A stretch of DNA of 42,347 nt, taken from NCBI GenBank assembly GCA_021787735.1, contig JAJYLL010000036.1:1-42347 (forward strand), read 5' to 3'. This document shows positions 9,284 to 17,331 of this stretch, in pieces (the stretch's first letter is position 1; every line of letters starts with the position of its first letter). Under the pieces are notes generated by a model. That model was given only the letters and a program-made list of their open reading frames with translations. It searched no databases and was not told where the DNA came from. This DNA comes from Acidobacteriota bacterium (GTDB lineage: Bacteria > Acidobacteriota > Terriglobia > UBA7540). The translations under genes and the position numbers were made by a program.

Positions 9284-9535
9284 ATGCAGATTAAAGGGAC
9301 AGGAATGCCTCGCTCCGGGTACCCGAAGAGGGGCGCGGCCGAGTTCAGCCGGGAGGCTCGCAAGCGGCTGGCTTGGTTTGATTACCATGATGCCCACGGT
9401 CGGAATGTGGCCTTAACCTGCCGCCACTCCGGGATCAGCCGGGAGGCCTTTTACCGCTGGATGCGGCGTGGGAGTCTAAAATGGAAATTCTCGTCAAAGA
9501 TCTCGGCCAAGGGAGGCCTGAATGCAGATGACTGA
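9284..9535 (+). pseudogene. Truncated transposase, helix-turn-helix part (IS481/IS3-like)
   Basis: The frame encodes 83 residues. The part AWFDYHDAHGRNVALTCRHSG, continuing ISREAFYRWMRR, resembles the helix-turn-helix start of IS481-type transposases (…GRNARLTCRHFGIS…FYRW…). After about residue 62 the resemblance ends and a short unrelated tail runs into the start of the stress-protein gene, overlapping it by 14 bases. No catalytic DDE domain is present. It is an IS remnant whose 3' end has been replaced by the usp gene. Confidence 0.6.
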
Positions 9536-10385
9536 GCCGAACCCACGGGTGAGATTGAAGAACATTCTGTTCACAACGGATTTCTCCCCCGCCTCCGACA
9601 CCGCCTTTCCGTACGCGGTCACACTTGCCCGATGGTTCGGCGCGAAGCTTTTTCTTGCACATGTCGTTCCGCCAGGTACGGACGCAAACGTCGAGGGAGC
9701 ATGCCAGACGGCCAAACGTAAAATGGCAACTTACATCGAAAGCCATCCCGCAAAGGATGCCGTCTGTGATCCGATAGTTGAGGTGGGCGACTTGGATGGC
9801 GTGATCTCCTCGGTGATTGAACAGCACAGCATTGACTTGTTGGTGCTCGGAACCCACGGGAGACAGGGAGCCAAGAAGTGGGTCCTTGGTTCCAAGGGAG
9901 AGGAGATTTTTCACTTGGCGACTTGCCCGGTCCTGACGGTTGGCCCAAAGGTCACGCCCAAGCCCGTCGACTTCGAGGATTGGAAGCCGATCCTGTTTGC
10001 GACAGACTTCTCGGATGCCTCACTCCATGCTCTTCCATATGCACTCTCCCTGGCCGAAGAGAATCAAGCAAGCCTCATTCTTGTTCACCAAGTCGCTCTG
10101 GCGTCACCCGACCGAAATTGGCAAGAGGTGGCAGCCAACTGGCAAGCGCGCCTCCGCGCACTGATACCGCCGGATGCGGGCCTTTGGTGTTCGCCCGAGT
10201 TTGTGGTGGGCATGGATTTCCCTGCGGCGGGTATCGTGCAAGTTGCCGCGGAGCGCAGTGCGAACCTGATTGTCATGGGTGTGCATCTGGCATCGCCTTC
10301 CAAGGTGGCCGGGCATTTCCATTGGTCCACCGCGTACGACGTGGTCTGTAACGCTCACTTCCCGGTGCTGACAGTGCGTGCCTGA
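9522..10385 (+). CDS. Universal stress protein with two tandem UspA domains
   Basis: A 287-residue cytoplasmic protein made of two UspA folds, about 12-142 and 155-287. Both begin with the KNILFTTDFS / KPILFATDFS signature. Domain 1 has the ATP-binding motif G-x2-G-x9-G-S (Gly110 to Ser124, within GTHGRQG…VLGS), so it is of the nucleotide-binding type. Domain 2 (GVHLASPSKVAGHFHWS) lacks a clean copy and is probably non-binding. A GGGAGG about 6 bases before ATG 9522 supports this start. It stands alone behind a transposase remnant, so IS-borne DNA may have altered its promoter. Confidence 0.92.
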   Translation: MQMTEPNPRVRLKNILFTTDFSPASDTAFPYAVTLARWFGAKLFLAHVVPPGTDANVEGACQTAKRKMATYIESHPAKDAVCDPIVEVGDLDGVISSVIEQHSIDLLVLGTHGRQGAKKWVLGSKGEEIFHLATCPVLTVGPKVTPKPVDFEDWKPILFATDFSDASLHALPYALSLAEENQASLILVHQVALASPDRNWQEVAANWQARLRALIPPDAGLWCSPEFVVGMDFPAAGIVQVAAERSANLIVMGVHLASPSKVAGHFHWSTAYDVVCNAHFPVLTVRA

Positions 10386-10839
10386 GGGCCAAGCCAACGC
10401 CGACAGGATAGTGACTTCAGCGATCATCCTTATCGCCCGATCGGGCAACAAAATGGACCCCCAGCACACAAACCATTTCCTCACGGCATCTTGAAAGAAA
10501 CTTTCCTCCAGCTCTGCCTTGATTGCAGCGGATTGGCAGTATCCGATCATCTCGGAGGGCGCGAGCCCTGCAGGGATATCATTTACCCGTTCCGTCGCCT
10601 TCCGGGCACTCGGCCGAGTGAACCAATATGCCGTCGTGAAGTCGGCGATAACGTCGGACCAATCGGGGTGTTTAAAGTTGGAGCGTATCCAGGCAGCGAT
10701 TAGTTGGCCGCCTACTTCCGGGTCTTTAATCGCATAGTCCGGAGCTGCTGGCTCGGCAATGTCTCCATCCGCTCTTGATTCTACGCGCGTCTTGAAATGT
10801 CAAACGGATCGACACACTTGCTGGCTCGAACTGCGTCAC
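10386..10839 (-). pseudogene. Possible decayed protein-coding gene with one frameshift
   Basis: On the minus strand a GTG at 10839, preceded by GAGGG, starts a frame reading MTQFEPASVSIRLTFQ. Around 10797 coding sense seems to shift by one base into a frame that stays open for more than 130 codons. That frame reads, for example, EVGGQLIAAWIRSNFKHPDW and SFFQDAVRKWFVCWGSILL. The composition looks protein-like, but I do not recognise a family. The open frame runs on antisense to the stress-protein gene, where openness may be chance. I am not confident that it was ever a gene; its 3' end is unknown. Confidence 0.3.
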
Positions 10840-11096
10840 GTTAAGCCCTCATGGTCGGGGCAGAGATCAAGCGGCCTTCCGAGTAAAGGTCTGAGCCTTG
10901 GCGGGAAGTCTCGGGATTTCGGAGTTTACACATAAGGAGGGGTAAGGTAAAGGGCAAGATTGAAGCACTGTTGCGTCGCTCTGAATGTTGTTGCTGTGGA
11001 CACCATGGGGGATCGAATGTCCACAATCGCCATGGCGACTTCTTTACTTGATACATGAAGGGGATGGGGCCTAGGCTTCATCCGAATGGAGGTCCC

Positions 11097-11264
11097 ATGG
11101 CTGAACGACGTAGCATCAATTTCTCGTGCACCCATCAGGCAACCGTCATCCTCTTTCCCGTTCCGGATGGCTGGCTTGACCTTGACCAACTCGCCCAACA
11201 GATTTCTCGCGGACCGCGCCCGGATTGTCGTTCCGGGACGGGCCCATCTCCGAAGGAGTTGTAG
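11097..11264 (+). CDS. Small hypothetical protein upstream of integrase
   Basis: A 55-codon gene starts at ATG 11097, four bases after a GGAGG (11088-11092), and ends at TAG 11262-11264, five bases before the integrase ATG at 11270. The protein begins MAERRSINFSC and contains the stretch TVILFPVPDGWLDLDQLAQQ. It has no signal peptide or membrane segment. I do not recognise a family. The position is that of small accessory or excisionase-like genes next to integrases, but no helix-turn-helix is evident. The strong ribosome site and tight spacing are the main support. Confidence 0.5.
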   Translation: MAERRSINFSCTHQATVILFPVPDGWLDLDQLAQQISRGPRPDCRSGTGPSPKEL

Positions 11265-11269
11265 CAGCT

Positions 11270-11419
11270 ATGTCTGTCTTCAAGCGCGGGAGGTACTATC
11301 ACTACGAATTTGAGTATCGCGGCCGACGCTACCGTGCTTCCACACCGGCGAAATAAGCAAGCTGCTCAGCTCGTGGAGTCGAATGAAAAAAACGCCTTCT
11401 CGATGAGGAGCAAGGGTTT
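11270..11419 (+). pseudogene. Out-of-frame N-terminal segment of the tyrosine recombinase
   Basis: ATG 11270 starts MSVFKRGRYYHYEFEYRGRR, a typical amino-terminal arm-binding start of integrases, but meets TAA at 11354-11356. Removing one A there continues as NKQAAQLVESNEK. Restoring one A at the seven-A run near 11388-11394 then continues as KRLLDEEQGFVVGKLPLFEEF, in the same frame as the long recombinase frame. Thus there are two opposite one-base shifts with zero net effect. The second lies on an A-AAA-AAC heptamer, a classic -1 slippery sequence. Sequencing error, decay or recoding cannot be separated by eye. Confidence 0.65.
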
Positions 11420-12511
11420 GTGGTTGGGAAGCTTCCGCTCTTCGAAGAGTTTGCCAACGACTTCCTGCTTTATTCCGAGAACAATCAGGCTGCGCAGACT
11501 CATGCGCTGCATGCCATAAATGTCGGTACGCTGAAGCGCTTCTTCAAAGGCCGGCGCATCGGCAAGATTTCGAGAGAACAGGTCGAGGACCTTAAGATCC
11601 GCCGATCCCGCGAAGAGAGGCGGGACGCCAAGAATGGTGAGCATATTCGCGTAAGTGGTGCCACGGTAAACCGGTGTCTCACTACCCTCAAGCGCATTTA
11701 CAGCTATGCTGCGTTCAGAGACCTGAAGATTTCGAGTCCAGTGAAGGGAGTCAAATACCTCAAAGAGAGCGGTGGACGGCTGAGAGTGCTGACGCCCGAG
11801 GAAATAGACTTATATCTTTCTCATGCCAATGCTGACCTGAAGGACTTCGGCCGCTTGCTTTACGAGACGGGGTTGCGCCCGGGCGAGGCATACAGACTTC
11901 ACAAAAGTGGTTTTGATTCTGAGCGGAAAATCATCCATGTCCCGGGTACCAAGACCCCCAAGTCAAAGCGCGATGTCCCGTTGATGGGCCAATCTCTTGA
12001 TATCGTTCTGCGCCGGGCGGGGGAAACTCCGACGGGTTACTTGTTCTGGTCAGGGCACCAGCGCGGCAAGCACGCGGCGAAATTTGGCCACGTTACGACC
12101 TACCGCAAAGCCCATGACCGCATCGTCAAGAAGCACTTTGCGGGAAGGGAATTCGTTCTTTATGATTTTAGACATACCTATGCCACGAGAATGGTCCAGT
12201 CGGGCTGCGACCTGTATATGCTAAAATCACTGCTGGGTCATGCTAGCCTCGAGATGACCACGCGTTACGTGCATCCTGCGCACAAAGAGAGGAAGCATGC
12301 GGTTAAGACGTTCCAGGCTTATTTGGACGAATTGAAGAAGCGGGGAGAGCCGAAAGAAGAAGAGGAGTACTGGGAGGCGCCGGATGGAACCCGACACCGT
12401 GTACAGCATCTCGAAGAAGGAGATGACTCTTTCATTGACGAGGACGGAGTCGAGCACGGGCTTTCCCCTGATCCAGGTGAGGCGATGCCCACTCAAAAGT
12501 CCCCACAGTAA
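11420..12511 (+). CDS. Tyrosine recombinase / phage-type integrase
   Basis: From GTG 11420 (GAGGAG nine bases upstream) the open frame encodes 363 residues. It has a SAM-like core-binding domain (about 5-105) and the catalytic domain with Arg153 (TGLRPGE), Lys in the KTPKSKRDVP turn, Tyr248-x-x-Arg251 (YDFRHTYATRM), His274 (LLGHASL) and nucleophile Tyr283 (TTRYVHP). All catalytic positions needed for strand exchange are present. The true amino terminus probably lies at 11270 and is separated by two frame breaks; the GTG may give a shortened enzyme. The C-terminal tail is acidic. The stop is 53 bases before tRNA-Pro, the usual kind of attachment site. Confidence 0.88.
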   Translation: MVGKLPLFEEFANDFLLYSENNQAAQTHALHAINVGTLKRFFKGRRIGKISREQVEDLKIRRSREERRDAKNGEHIRVSGATVNRCLTTLKRIYSYAAFRDLKISSPVKGVKYLKESGGRLRVLTPEEIDLYLSHANADLKDFGRLLYETGLRPGEAYRLHKSGFDSERKIIHVPGTKTPKSKRDVPLMGQSLDIVLRRAGETPTGYLFWSGHQRGKHAAKFGHVTTYRKAHDRIVKKHFAGREFVLYDFRHTYATRMVQSGCDLYMLKSLLGHASLEMTTRYVHPAHKERKHAVKTFQAYLDELKKRGEPKEEEEYWEAPDGTRHRVQHLEEGDDSFIDEDGVEHGLSPDPGEAMPTQKSPQ

Positions 12512-12564
12512 GGCTATTTTGAAGGGCTGCAATGACAAGGTAGCATATTCACTTTCTTAATATT

Positions 12565-12641
12565 CGGGGCGTGGCGCAGTCTGGTAGCGCGCTTGCCTTG
12601 GGCGCAAGAGGTCCCCAGTTCGAATCTGGGCGCCCCGACCA
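12565..12641 (+). tRNA. tRNA-Pro (anticodon UGG), CCA encoded
   Basis: The acceptor arm CGGGGCG (12565-12571) pairs with CGCCCCG (12631-12637), followed by discriminator A and encoded CCA (12639-12641). The anticodon stem CTTGC/GCAAG encloses loop CTTGGGC, so the anticodon is TGG. The T-loop GTTCGAATC is standard. The gene is intact even though an integrase lies directly upstream. Confidence 0.95.
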
Positions 12642-12744
12642 ACATCGATACATCTTCAAACTAATTGAAAAAACGACGAGCGTGTCTTAGTAAGCGGAAT
12701 CTACTGAGAGATTCCGCAAAAGTGTGCTGTTCATCACCGCTCGC

Positions 12745-12760
12745 TGTGATGTCGGTCACA
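12745..12760. promoter_or_regulatory. CRP/FNR-family binding site TGTGA-N6-TCACA
   Basis: TGTGATGTCGGTCACA is a perfect inverted repeat of TGTGA with a 6-base spacer, the classical CRP-type consensus. Its centre (12752.5) is about 40 bases before the start site predicted from the TATAAA box at 12780-12785, the class II activator position. No good -35 box is present, as expected for an activator-dependent promoter. The first downstream gene is the pentahaem cytochrome at 13074. Confidence 0.6.
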
Positions 12761-12779
12761 GCCTTGTCGCGACTGGGCC

Positions 12780-12785
12780 TATAAA
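12780..12785 (+). promoter_or_regulatory. Putative -10 box (TATAAA)
   Basis: TATAAA stands 19 bases after the CRP/FNR-like repeat. With it the transcript would carry a ~280-base leader before the cytochrome gene. The assignment rests on spacing alone. Confidence 0.4.
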
Positions 12786-13073
12786 TTAAGCGCGTTTCGA
12801 ATTGGTTGGAATTTCAGAAACAATTGGAATGCGGTGTAGCCGACTAGACCGGCGTGATATTTGAGGTGAAGTTCCGTGGTGCCGAGAGGCAATGCAAGTT
12901 TCGTTTCTTGCAAAAGACACCGTGCGTCTGGATCGTAGTACCCGCTCTGCTTCGATTCCTATAGGACTTATCAAGTAGCAGCCAGCGGGATTTTGATCAG
13001 CGGATGGTTAGCAGGTTATTCAGCTTCTTGTGCGGTGCTTGAGGTACCTATGAATCTCATCGGAGGCTAGGCC
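12786..13073. other. Long untranslated leader of the cytochrome operon
   Basis: No gene of note. A 32-codon frame (about 12865-12963) has no clear ribosome site. A GGAGG just before 13074 serves the cytochrome gene. Confidence 0.4.
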
Positions 13074-14189
13074 ATGCTTAGATGTTCATGCCTGCTTGTT
13101 TTCATACTAATTTCGAGTCCTTTCCTTTTGGCTGCCCCGACCCAAGGGCCGCAAAGCGCGGAGTATTGCGGAGGCTGCCACCGTGCCATCGAGCAGGGGT
13201 GGAAGGAGTCTGTCCACTCGCAGGCGATGGAGAGCCGGTTATTCCAGGACGCTTTGGAGATGGCAAAGTCCGATCTGGGCACCCGCGCGCGCACCGTCTG
13301 CCTGGGTTGCCATTCACCGACTGTGGCGGCGACGGGCGATTATGCCCTGGCTCTCAAGGTGAGTTGGGAAGGCATCACGTGTGATTATTGCCACTCCATC
13401 CGAAGTGTGAGCATGAACGGGCCGAACCCGAAGGCGTTGGTGGAGTACAACAACGTTATGGAGGGCCCCTGGAAAGATGTCGTATCCCCTGTGCATGGCA
13501 CAGCTTACTCCGCGTTGCATACCTCATCGCTGCTATGCGCCACGTGCCACCAGTATCGAAACGCGCAGGGATTTTCAGTGCTGACCACCTACAGCGAATG
13601 GGAGAAAGGACCTTACGCCGCGGAGCACAAAGGATGCCAGTCGTGCCATATGTATCGTGTTCAGGGAGAGGTTGTTGACCCAAGAGTAAAGAGGACGCCC
13701 AACGACGGCATCAATCTCCACCAAATGCCGGGCAGTCATTCACTGACACAGCTCAACAAGGCAATCCGCGGGCAATTGCATGTGTCTCATAATGGCGGAC
13801 AACTGCAAGTTGAGGTGGACGTTACAAATCAGGGAGCGGGGCACATGGTTCCGACAGGATCGCCGTTGCGCAAGCTGATCCTTGAGGTCACGGTTGCCCC
13901 GTTCAGCGGGAAAACGCTCCACGCGGAGCGGGTTTTTGCCCGGGTTGTGGCGGACCAGAAAGGGAATGTCCTCAACCGCGAAGACCTGGTGTTTATGAAA
14001 GCGGCCAAGGTGGTTTCGGACACGCGCCTGGCACCCATGGAAACAAAGAAGGAACATTTCATCTTTAACGTTCCGCAGGGTGTCCAGTCGACTGTCGAGG
14101 CGGATTTTATCTACTATTACTCCCCGACGGCTGCTACCAAGGCGCAGCAGGAAGTGAAATTCCTGAGCTTCAGGCGATTTGTGCAGTGA
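13074..14189 (+). CDS. Periplasmic pentahaem c-type cytochrome (cytochrome c554-like family)
   Basis: The 371-residue protein has a signal peptide (hydrophobic to about residue 21). Five CxxCH haem-binding motifs lie at residues 32-36, 76-80, 103-107, 155-159 and 188-192. The haem part (about 30-200) resembles the cytochrome c554 fold group of multihaem electron carriers. A non-haem beta-rich domain follows from about 230 and contains NQGAGHMVPTG. GGAGG supports the start. It is the first gene of an operon with Rieske protein, cytochrome b and a nonahaem cytochrome. It therefore probably accepts electrons from the quinol-oxidising complex or replaces cytochrome c1. Confidence 0.88.
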   Translation: MLRCSCLLVFILISSPFLLAAPTQGPQSAEYCGGCHRAIEQGWKESVHSQAMESRLFQDALEMAKSDLGTRARTVCLGCHSPTVAATGDYALALKVSWEGITCDYCHSIRSVSMNGPNPKALVEYNNVMEGPWKDVVSPVHGTAYSALHTSSLLCATCHQYRNAQGFSVLTTYSEWEKGPYAAEHKGCQSCHMYRVQGEVVDPRVKRTPNDGINLHQMPGSHSLTQLNKAIRGQLHVSHNGGQLQVEVDVTNQGAGHMVPTGSPLRKLILEVTVAPFSGKTLHAERVFARVVADQKGNVLNREDLVFMKAAKVVSDTRLAPMETKKEHFIFNVPQGVQSTVEADFIYYYSPTAATKAQQEVKFLSFRRFVQ

Positions 14190-14269
14190 ATTGGTTTCTT
14201 AGGTATTGTTGGCTGCAAGACTGCACGACAAATGTGGATGATTGAAGGATAAATGGAGGAACGATTCGC

Positions 14270-14752
14270 ATGACGGTTGATTCCAGTTCTGGAAAATCCG
14301 CTACAGGTGCGGGGGAAACAAACGTAGATTCCGGTCGCCGCTGGGTTAATCTGCTCCTGGGCACCGGCGTTGTAGCCACCATTGCCTCATTTATCTATCC
14401 CGCAATCCGGTATGTCATTCCACCGCCGGTCAGCGAAGCCAGTAACCTCTCCGTGGTGGCCGCAAAGGTTGGTGAGCTTAAGAACAACGCCGCGAAAGTT
14501 TTCAGATTCGGGTCAGAGCCCGCCATCCTAATACATACTTCTAACGGGAATTACCGGGCATTCACTGCTGTCTGCACTCACCTGGGCTGTACGGTGCAAT
14601 ACCGTGCCGACCTGCATGAAATTTGGTGTCCGTGTCACAACGGTAAGTATGACCTGCATGGCCGTAACGTCAGTGGGCCGCCTCCGCGTCCGCTGGTGCA
14701 GTACCAAGTTCACATTCAAGGCGAAGACATCGTCGTCGTCCGGAACGCATAA
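14270..14752 (+). CDS. Rieske 2Fe-2S protein of a bc-type complex
   Basis: The 160-residue protein has an N-terminal membrane anchor (about 27-50) and a Rieske domain. Box 1 is CTHLGC (ligands Cys102, His104; Cys107 for the disulphide) and box 2 is CPCHNG (Cys120 and His123 ligands; Cys122 disulphide). The residue after the second box is Asn-Gly rather than the common Gly-Ser, which usually lowers the cluster potential and suits menaquinol. It takes one electron from quinol oxidised at cytochrome b, whose gene starts two bases downstream. A GGAGGA ribosome site precedes ATG 14270. Confidence 0.93.
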   Translation: MTVDSSSGKSATGAGETNVDSGRRWVNLLLGTGVVATIASFIYPAIRYVIPPPVSEASNLSVVAAKVGELKNNAAKVFRFGSEPAILIHTSNGNYRAFTAVCTHLGCTVQYRADLHEIWCPCHNGKYDLHGRNVSGPPPRPLVQYQVHIQGEDIVVVRNA

Positions 14753-14754
14753 CT

Positions 14755-15843
14755 ATGGCTGACCTTAAACGTCGTACCTTAGATTGGCTCAATGAACGCC
14801 TCGGAGGAGAAGGCATCGAGGAATTCCTTCGCCACAAGAGGGTCCCGCTCCATCGTCACACGATCTGGTACTACTTCGGGGGCATTGCTCTCTTCCTGTT
14901 CGTCATCCAGGTCCTTACCGGAATCCTGCTGCTGATGTACTATCGGCCAACGGCCAGCGGTGCTTTTGAAAGCGTGCAGTTCATCATGACGCAGGTCAAG
15001 TTCGGATGGCTGATCCGCTCCATCCATAGCTGGTCGGCCAACCTGATGATCTTCATCATTTTTGTTCACATGTTCAGCGTGTTTTTCATGAAGGCGTACC
15101 GTAAGCCTCGGGAACTGACCTGGGTGAGCGGAATGCTGCTATTTTTCCTTGTGCTGGCGTTCGGCTTCTCCGGGTATCTTCTGCCATGGAATACGCTGGC
15201 ATTCTTTGCCACCAAGGTTGGCACGGACATGGCAGGATTTGTCCCCATCTTCGGTAAGTGGATCATGGTTTTCCTGCGGGGAGGGAACCAGGTTACGGGG
15301 GCCACACTCACGCGTTTCTTTGGTTTTCATGTGGCCGTGCTGCCGGGCATTGCAACGATGCTCATTGCCTTTCACCTGTTGCTGGTGCAGAAACTGGGAA
15401 TGAGTGTCCCACCCGGGGTGGAGAGGAAAATCAAGGCTGGAGTAGAGCCGGAACGCTCCATGCCGTTCTTTCCGAACTTTCTTCTGCGCGACATCTTGGG
15501 ATGGTACGGTGCGCTGGGTGCGCTGGGCGCGTTGGCTGCAATCTTCCCCTGGGAGCTTGGGACTAAGGCTAATCCGTTTGGATCGGCCCCAGCGGGAATC
15601 CACCCGGAATGGTACTTTTTGTTTATGTTTCAGACATTGAAGTACCTGCCGTCGAAGGTTTTCTTTATTGACGGGGAACTTCTCGGTCTGATGCTGTTCG
15701 GTGTAGCCGGTGCCATCTGGGTGGTCGTGCCATTCCTTGATTACAAAGCGGGTGGGTTTGGGCGTGTTACCCGCTTTTTTACTGGACTTGGGATTTTCGC
15801 GCTGGGATACATCATCGTGTTTTCGTGCCTGGCGCTGTTATAG
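14755..15843 (+). CDS. Cytochrome b subunit of a bc-type complex (b6-like, full length)
   Basis: The 362-residue membrane protein combines the cytochrome b6-like part and a subunit-IV-like part. Haem ligands are His91 and His105 in one helix and His192 and His207 in another. The second pair has 14 intervening residues, as in b6-type proteins, not 13 as in mitochondrial-type cytochrome b. The Qo-site motif PEWY is at 284-287, inside [17 protein letters not shown]. It oxidises (mena)quinol and sends electrons to the Rieske protein and through the b haems. The C-terminal part has few helices for a complete proteobacterial cytochrome b. Confidence 0.94.
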   Translation: MADLKRRTLDWLNERLGGEGIEEFLRHKRVPLHRHTIWYYFGGIALFLFVIQVLTGILLLMYYRPTASGAFESVQFIMTQVKFGWLIRSIHSWSANLMIFIIFVHMFSVFFMKAYRKPRELTWVSGMLLFFLVLAFGFSGYLLPWNTLAFFATKVGTDMAGFVPIFGKWIMVFLRGGNQVTGATLTRFFGFHVAVLPGIATMLIAFHLLLVQKLGMSVPPGVERKIKAGVEPERSMPFFPNFLLRDILGWYGALGALGALAAIFPWELGTKANPFGSAPAGIHPEWYFLFMFQTLKYLPSKVFFIDGELLGLMLFGVAGAIWVVVPFLDYKAGGFGRVTRFFTGLGIFALGYIIVFSCLALL

Positions 15844-15880
15844 CTCAAATGAAAGCAAATCGGCCTTTGTGATACGGACT

Positions 15881-17143
15881 ATGAAAAGATCAATCACCAG
15901 CAGCTCATGGATAATCGGCTGTGCCATCGGCGTGGCCATAGTATTTTGCGGTCCGAGCGTTGCGTCGGCTGCGCCCGCAAAGGACTCATGTGTGGCCTGC
16001 CATTCGCAGCTTCCCGACGAATACAGCAAGCCCGCGAAACTTTATCCCGGTGATATTCACCACCGGGCTGGGCTCAGCTGCGCTGATTGTCATGGCGGGG
16101 ACCGCAACGACGATTCCATGAACGCTATGAGTCCGGCCAAGGGTTTCCGGGGCGCTCCAACCAAAGCGCAGATTCCGGCCTTTTGCGGTCGTTGCCACTC
16201 TAATCCTGCTTACATGCGAAAGTTCAACCCGAGCCTCCGAACCGATCAGGAGACCGAATATTTCACCAGCGTGCACGGCAAGAAGCTGAAGCAGGGCGAT
16301 GCCAAAGTGGCTGTCTGTGTTGATTGTCATAGCGTGCACGACATCCTTGCGCCTTCCGACCCGCGTGCTCCTGTTTACCCCACGCACGTAGCGGAAACCT
16401 GTGCGCGCTGCCACGCCGATGCGAATTACATGAAGGGTTACAATATCCCCACGAACCAGTATGCGCTTTACGAGAAGAGCGTTCATGCTGCGGCGATGGA
16501 AGGGGGCGATACTTCAGCTCCCACTTGCAGCACCTGCCATGGCAATCACGGTGCCACGCCGCCGGGCCTCAATTCAGTGGCCAACGTCTGCGGCACCTGC
16601 CATGTGATGAATCAGGAATTATTCGAGAAGAGTCCTCATGGGCCGATTTTTGCCAAGATGGGGCTGCCAGGGTGCGTCCAGTGCCACTCGAACCATGAGA
16701 TTCTTGCCCCGCGTGACAGTTGGGTGGGCACGGGCCCGAAGGCTATATGCGTTACTTGCCACGTCGCAGGCGACAACGGCTACAAGGCTGCGAAGGAAAT
16801 ATCAAACGGTTTCGACAAGCTGAAGTCGACTTATCAAAAGGCTGATACCGTGCTCAACACAGCCGAGAAGTCGGGGATGGAAGTTTCAAACGCCAGAGTA
16901 GAAATGACCAACGCACACAGTGATCTGATCAAGGCGCGGGTGGCTGTCCACAGCTTCAATGCTGCCGACGTCCTCAAGATCACCAATGAGGGTGTCGCAA
17001 CTTCCCAAAAAGCATACGAAGCCGGCGTTGCAGCCCTTCACGAACGTGATTACCGCAGAAAAGGTCTGGCGCTGGCGTTGATCGCGATTGTTATTGCAAT
17101 TTCAGGGCTTTACTTCAAAATCCGCAAGATGGAGCGCGGTTAG
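15881..17143 (+). CDS. Membrane-anchored nonahaem c-type cytochrome
   Basis: Starting at ATG 15881, 37 bases after cytochrome b, the protein has 420 residues. An upstream in-frame extension into cytochrome b is possible but unlikely. A signal sequence (about 10-31) precedes nine CxxCH motifs at 37-41, 67-71, 102-106, 146-150, 174-178, 216-220, 237-241, 265-269 and 290-294. A helical stretch (about 300-390) and a single C-terminal transmembrane helix (395-413) with a basic end follow. The haem chain belongs to the cytochrome c3/NapC-NrfH-like multihaem superfamily. Last in the operon, it likely wires the bc-type complex to an acceptor in or beyond the periplasm. The ribosome site is weak. Confidence 0.9.
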   Translation: MKRSITSSSWIIGCAIGVAIVFCGPSVASAAPAKDSCVACHSQLPDEYSKPAKLYPGDIHHRAGLSCADCHGGDRNDDSMNAMSPAKGFRGAPTKAQIPAFCGRCHSNPAYMRKFNPSLRTDQETEYFTSVHGKKLKQGDAKVAVCVDCHSVHDILAPSDPRAPVYPTHVAETCARCHADANYMKGYNIPTNQYALYEKSVHAAAMEGGDTSAPTCSTCHGNHGATPPGLNSVANVCGTCHVMNQELFEKSPHGPIFAKMGLPGCVQCHSNHEILAPRDSWVGTGPKAICVTCHVAGDNGYKAAKEISNGFDKLKSTYQKADTVLNTAEKSGMEVSNARVEMTNAHSDLIKARVAVHSFNAADVLKITNEGVATSQKAYEAGVAALHERDYRRKGLALALIAIVIAISGLYFKIRKMERG

Positions 17144-17331
17144 CATCCAGTGCTCTTGAGTTTGCGTCCTGCCCCACAGCGGGTTGTTCAAATCAGTGCG
17201 CGGGCGTGGTGAATTTCGTCCGGGCTCCGAGCCTTCCTTCTTGACGGTCACCACCCATCCTTTTATGATTAAGAGCTTTTAGTTTTTCCCCTCAGGCTAA
17301 TGAGCATTACGATCTGGAAAGGAAATTTAGA

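Noticed and set aside
12865-12963. Short frame in the leader of the cytochrome operon
   Set aside because: Only 32 codons with a GTG start lacking a clear ribosome site; could be a leader peptide but nothing supports it.
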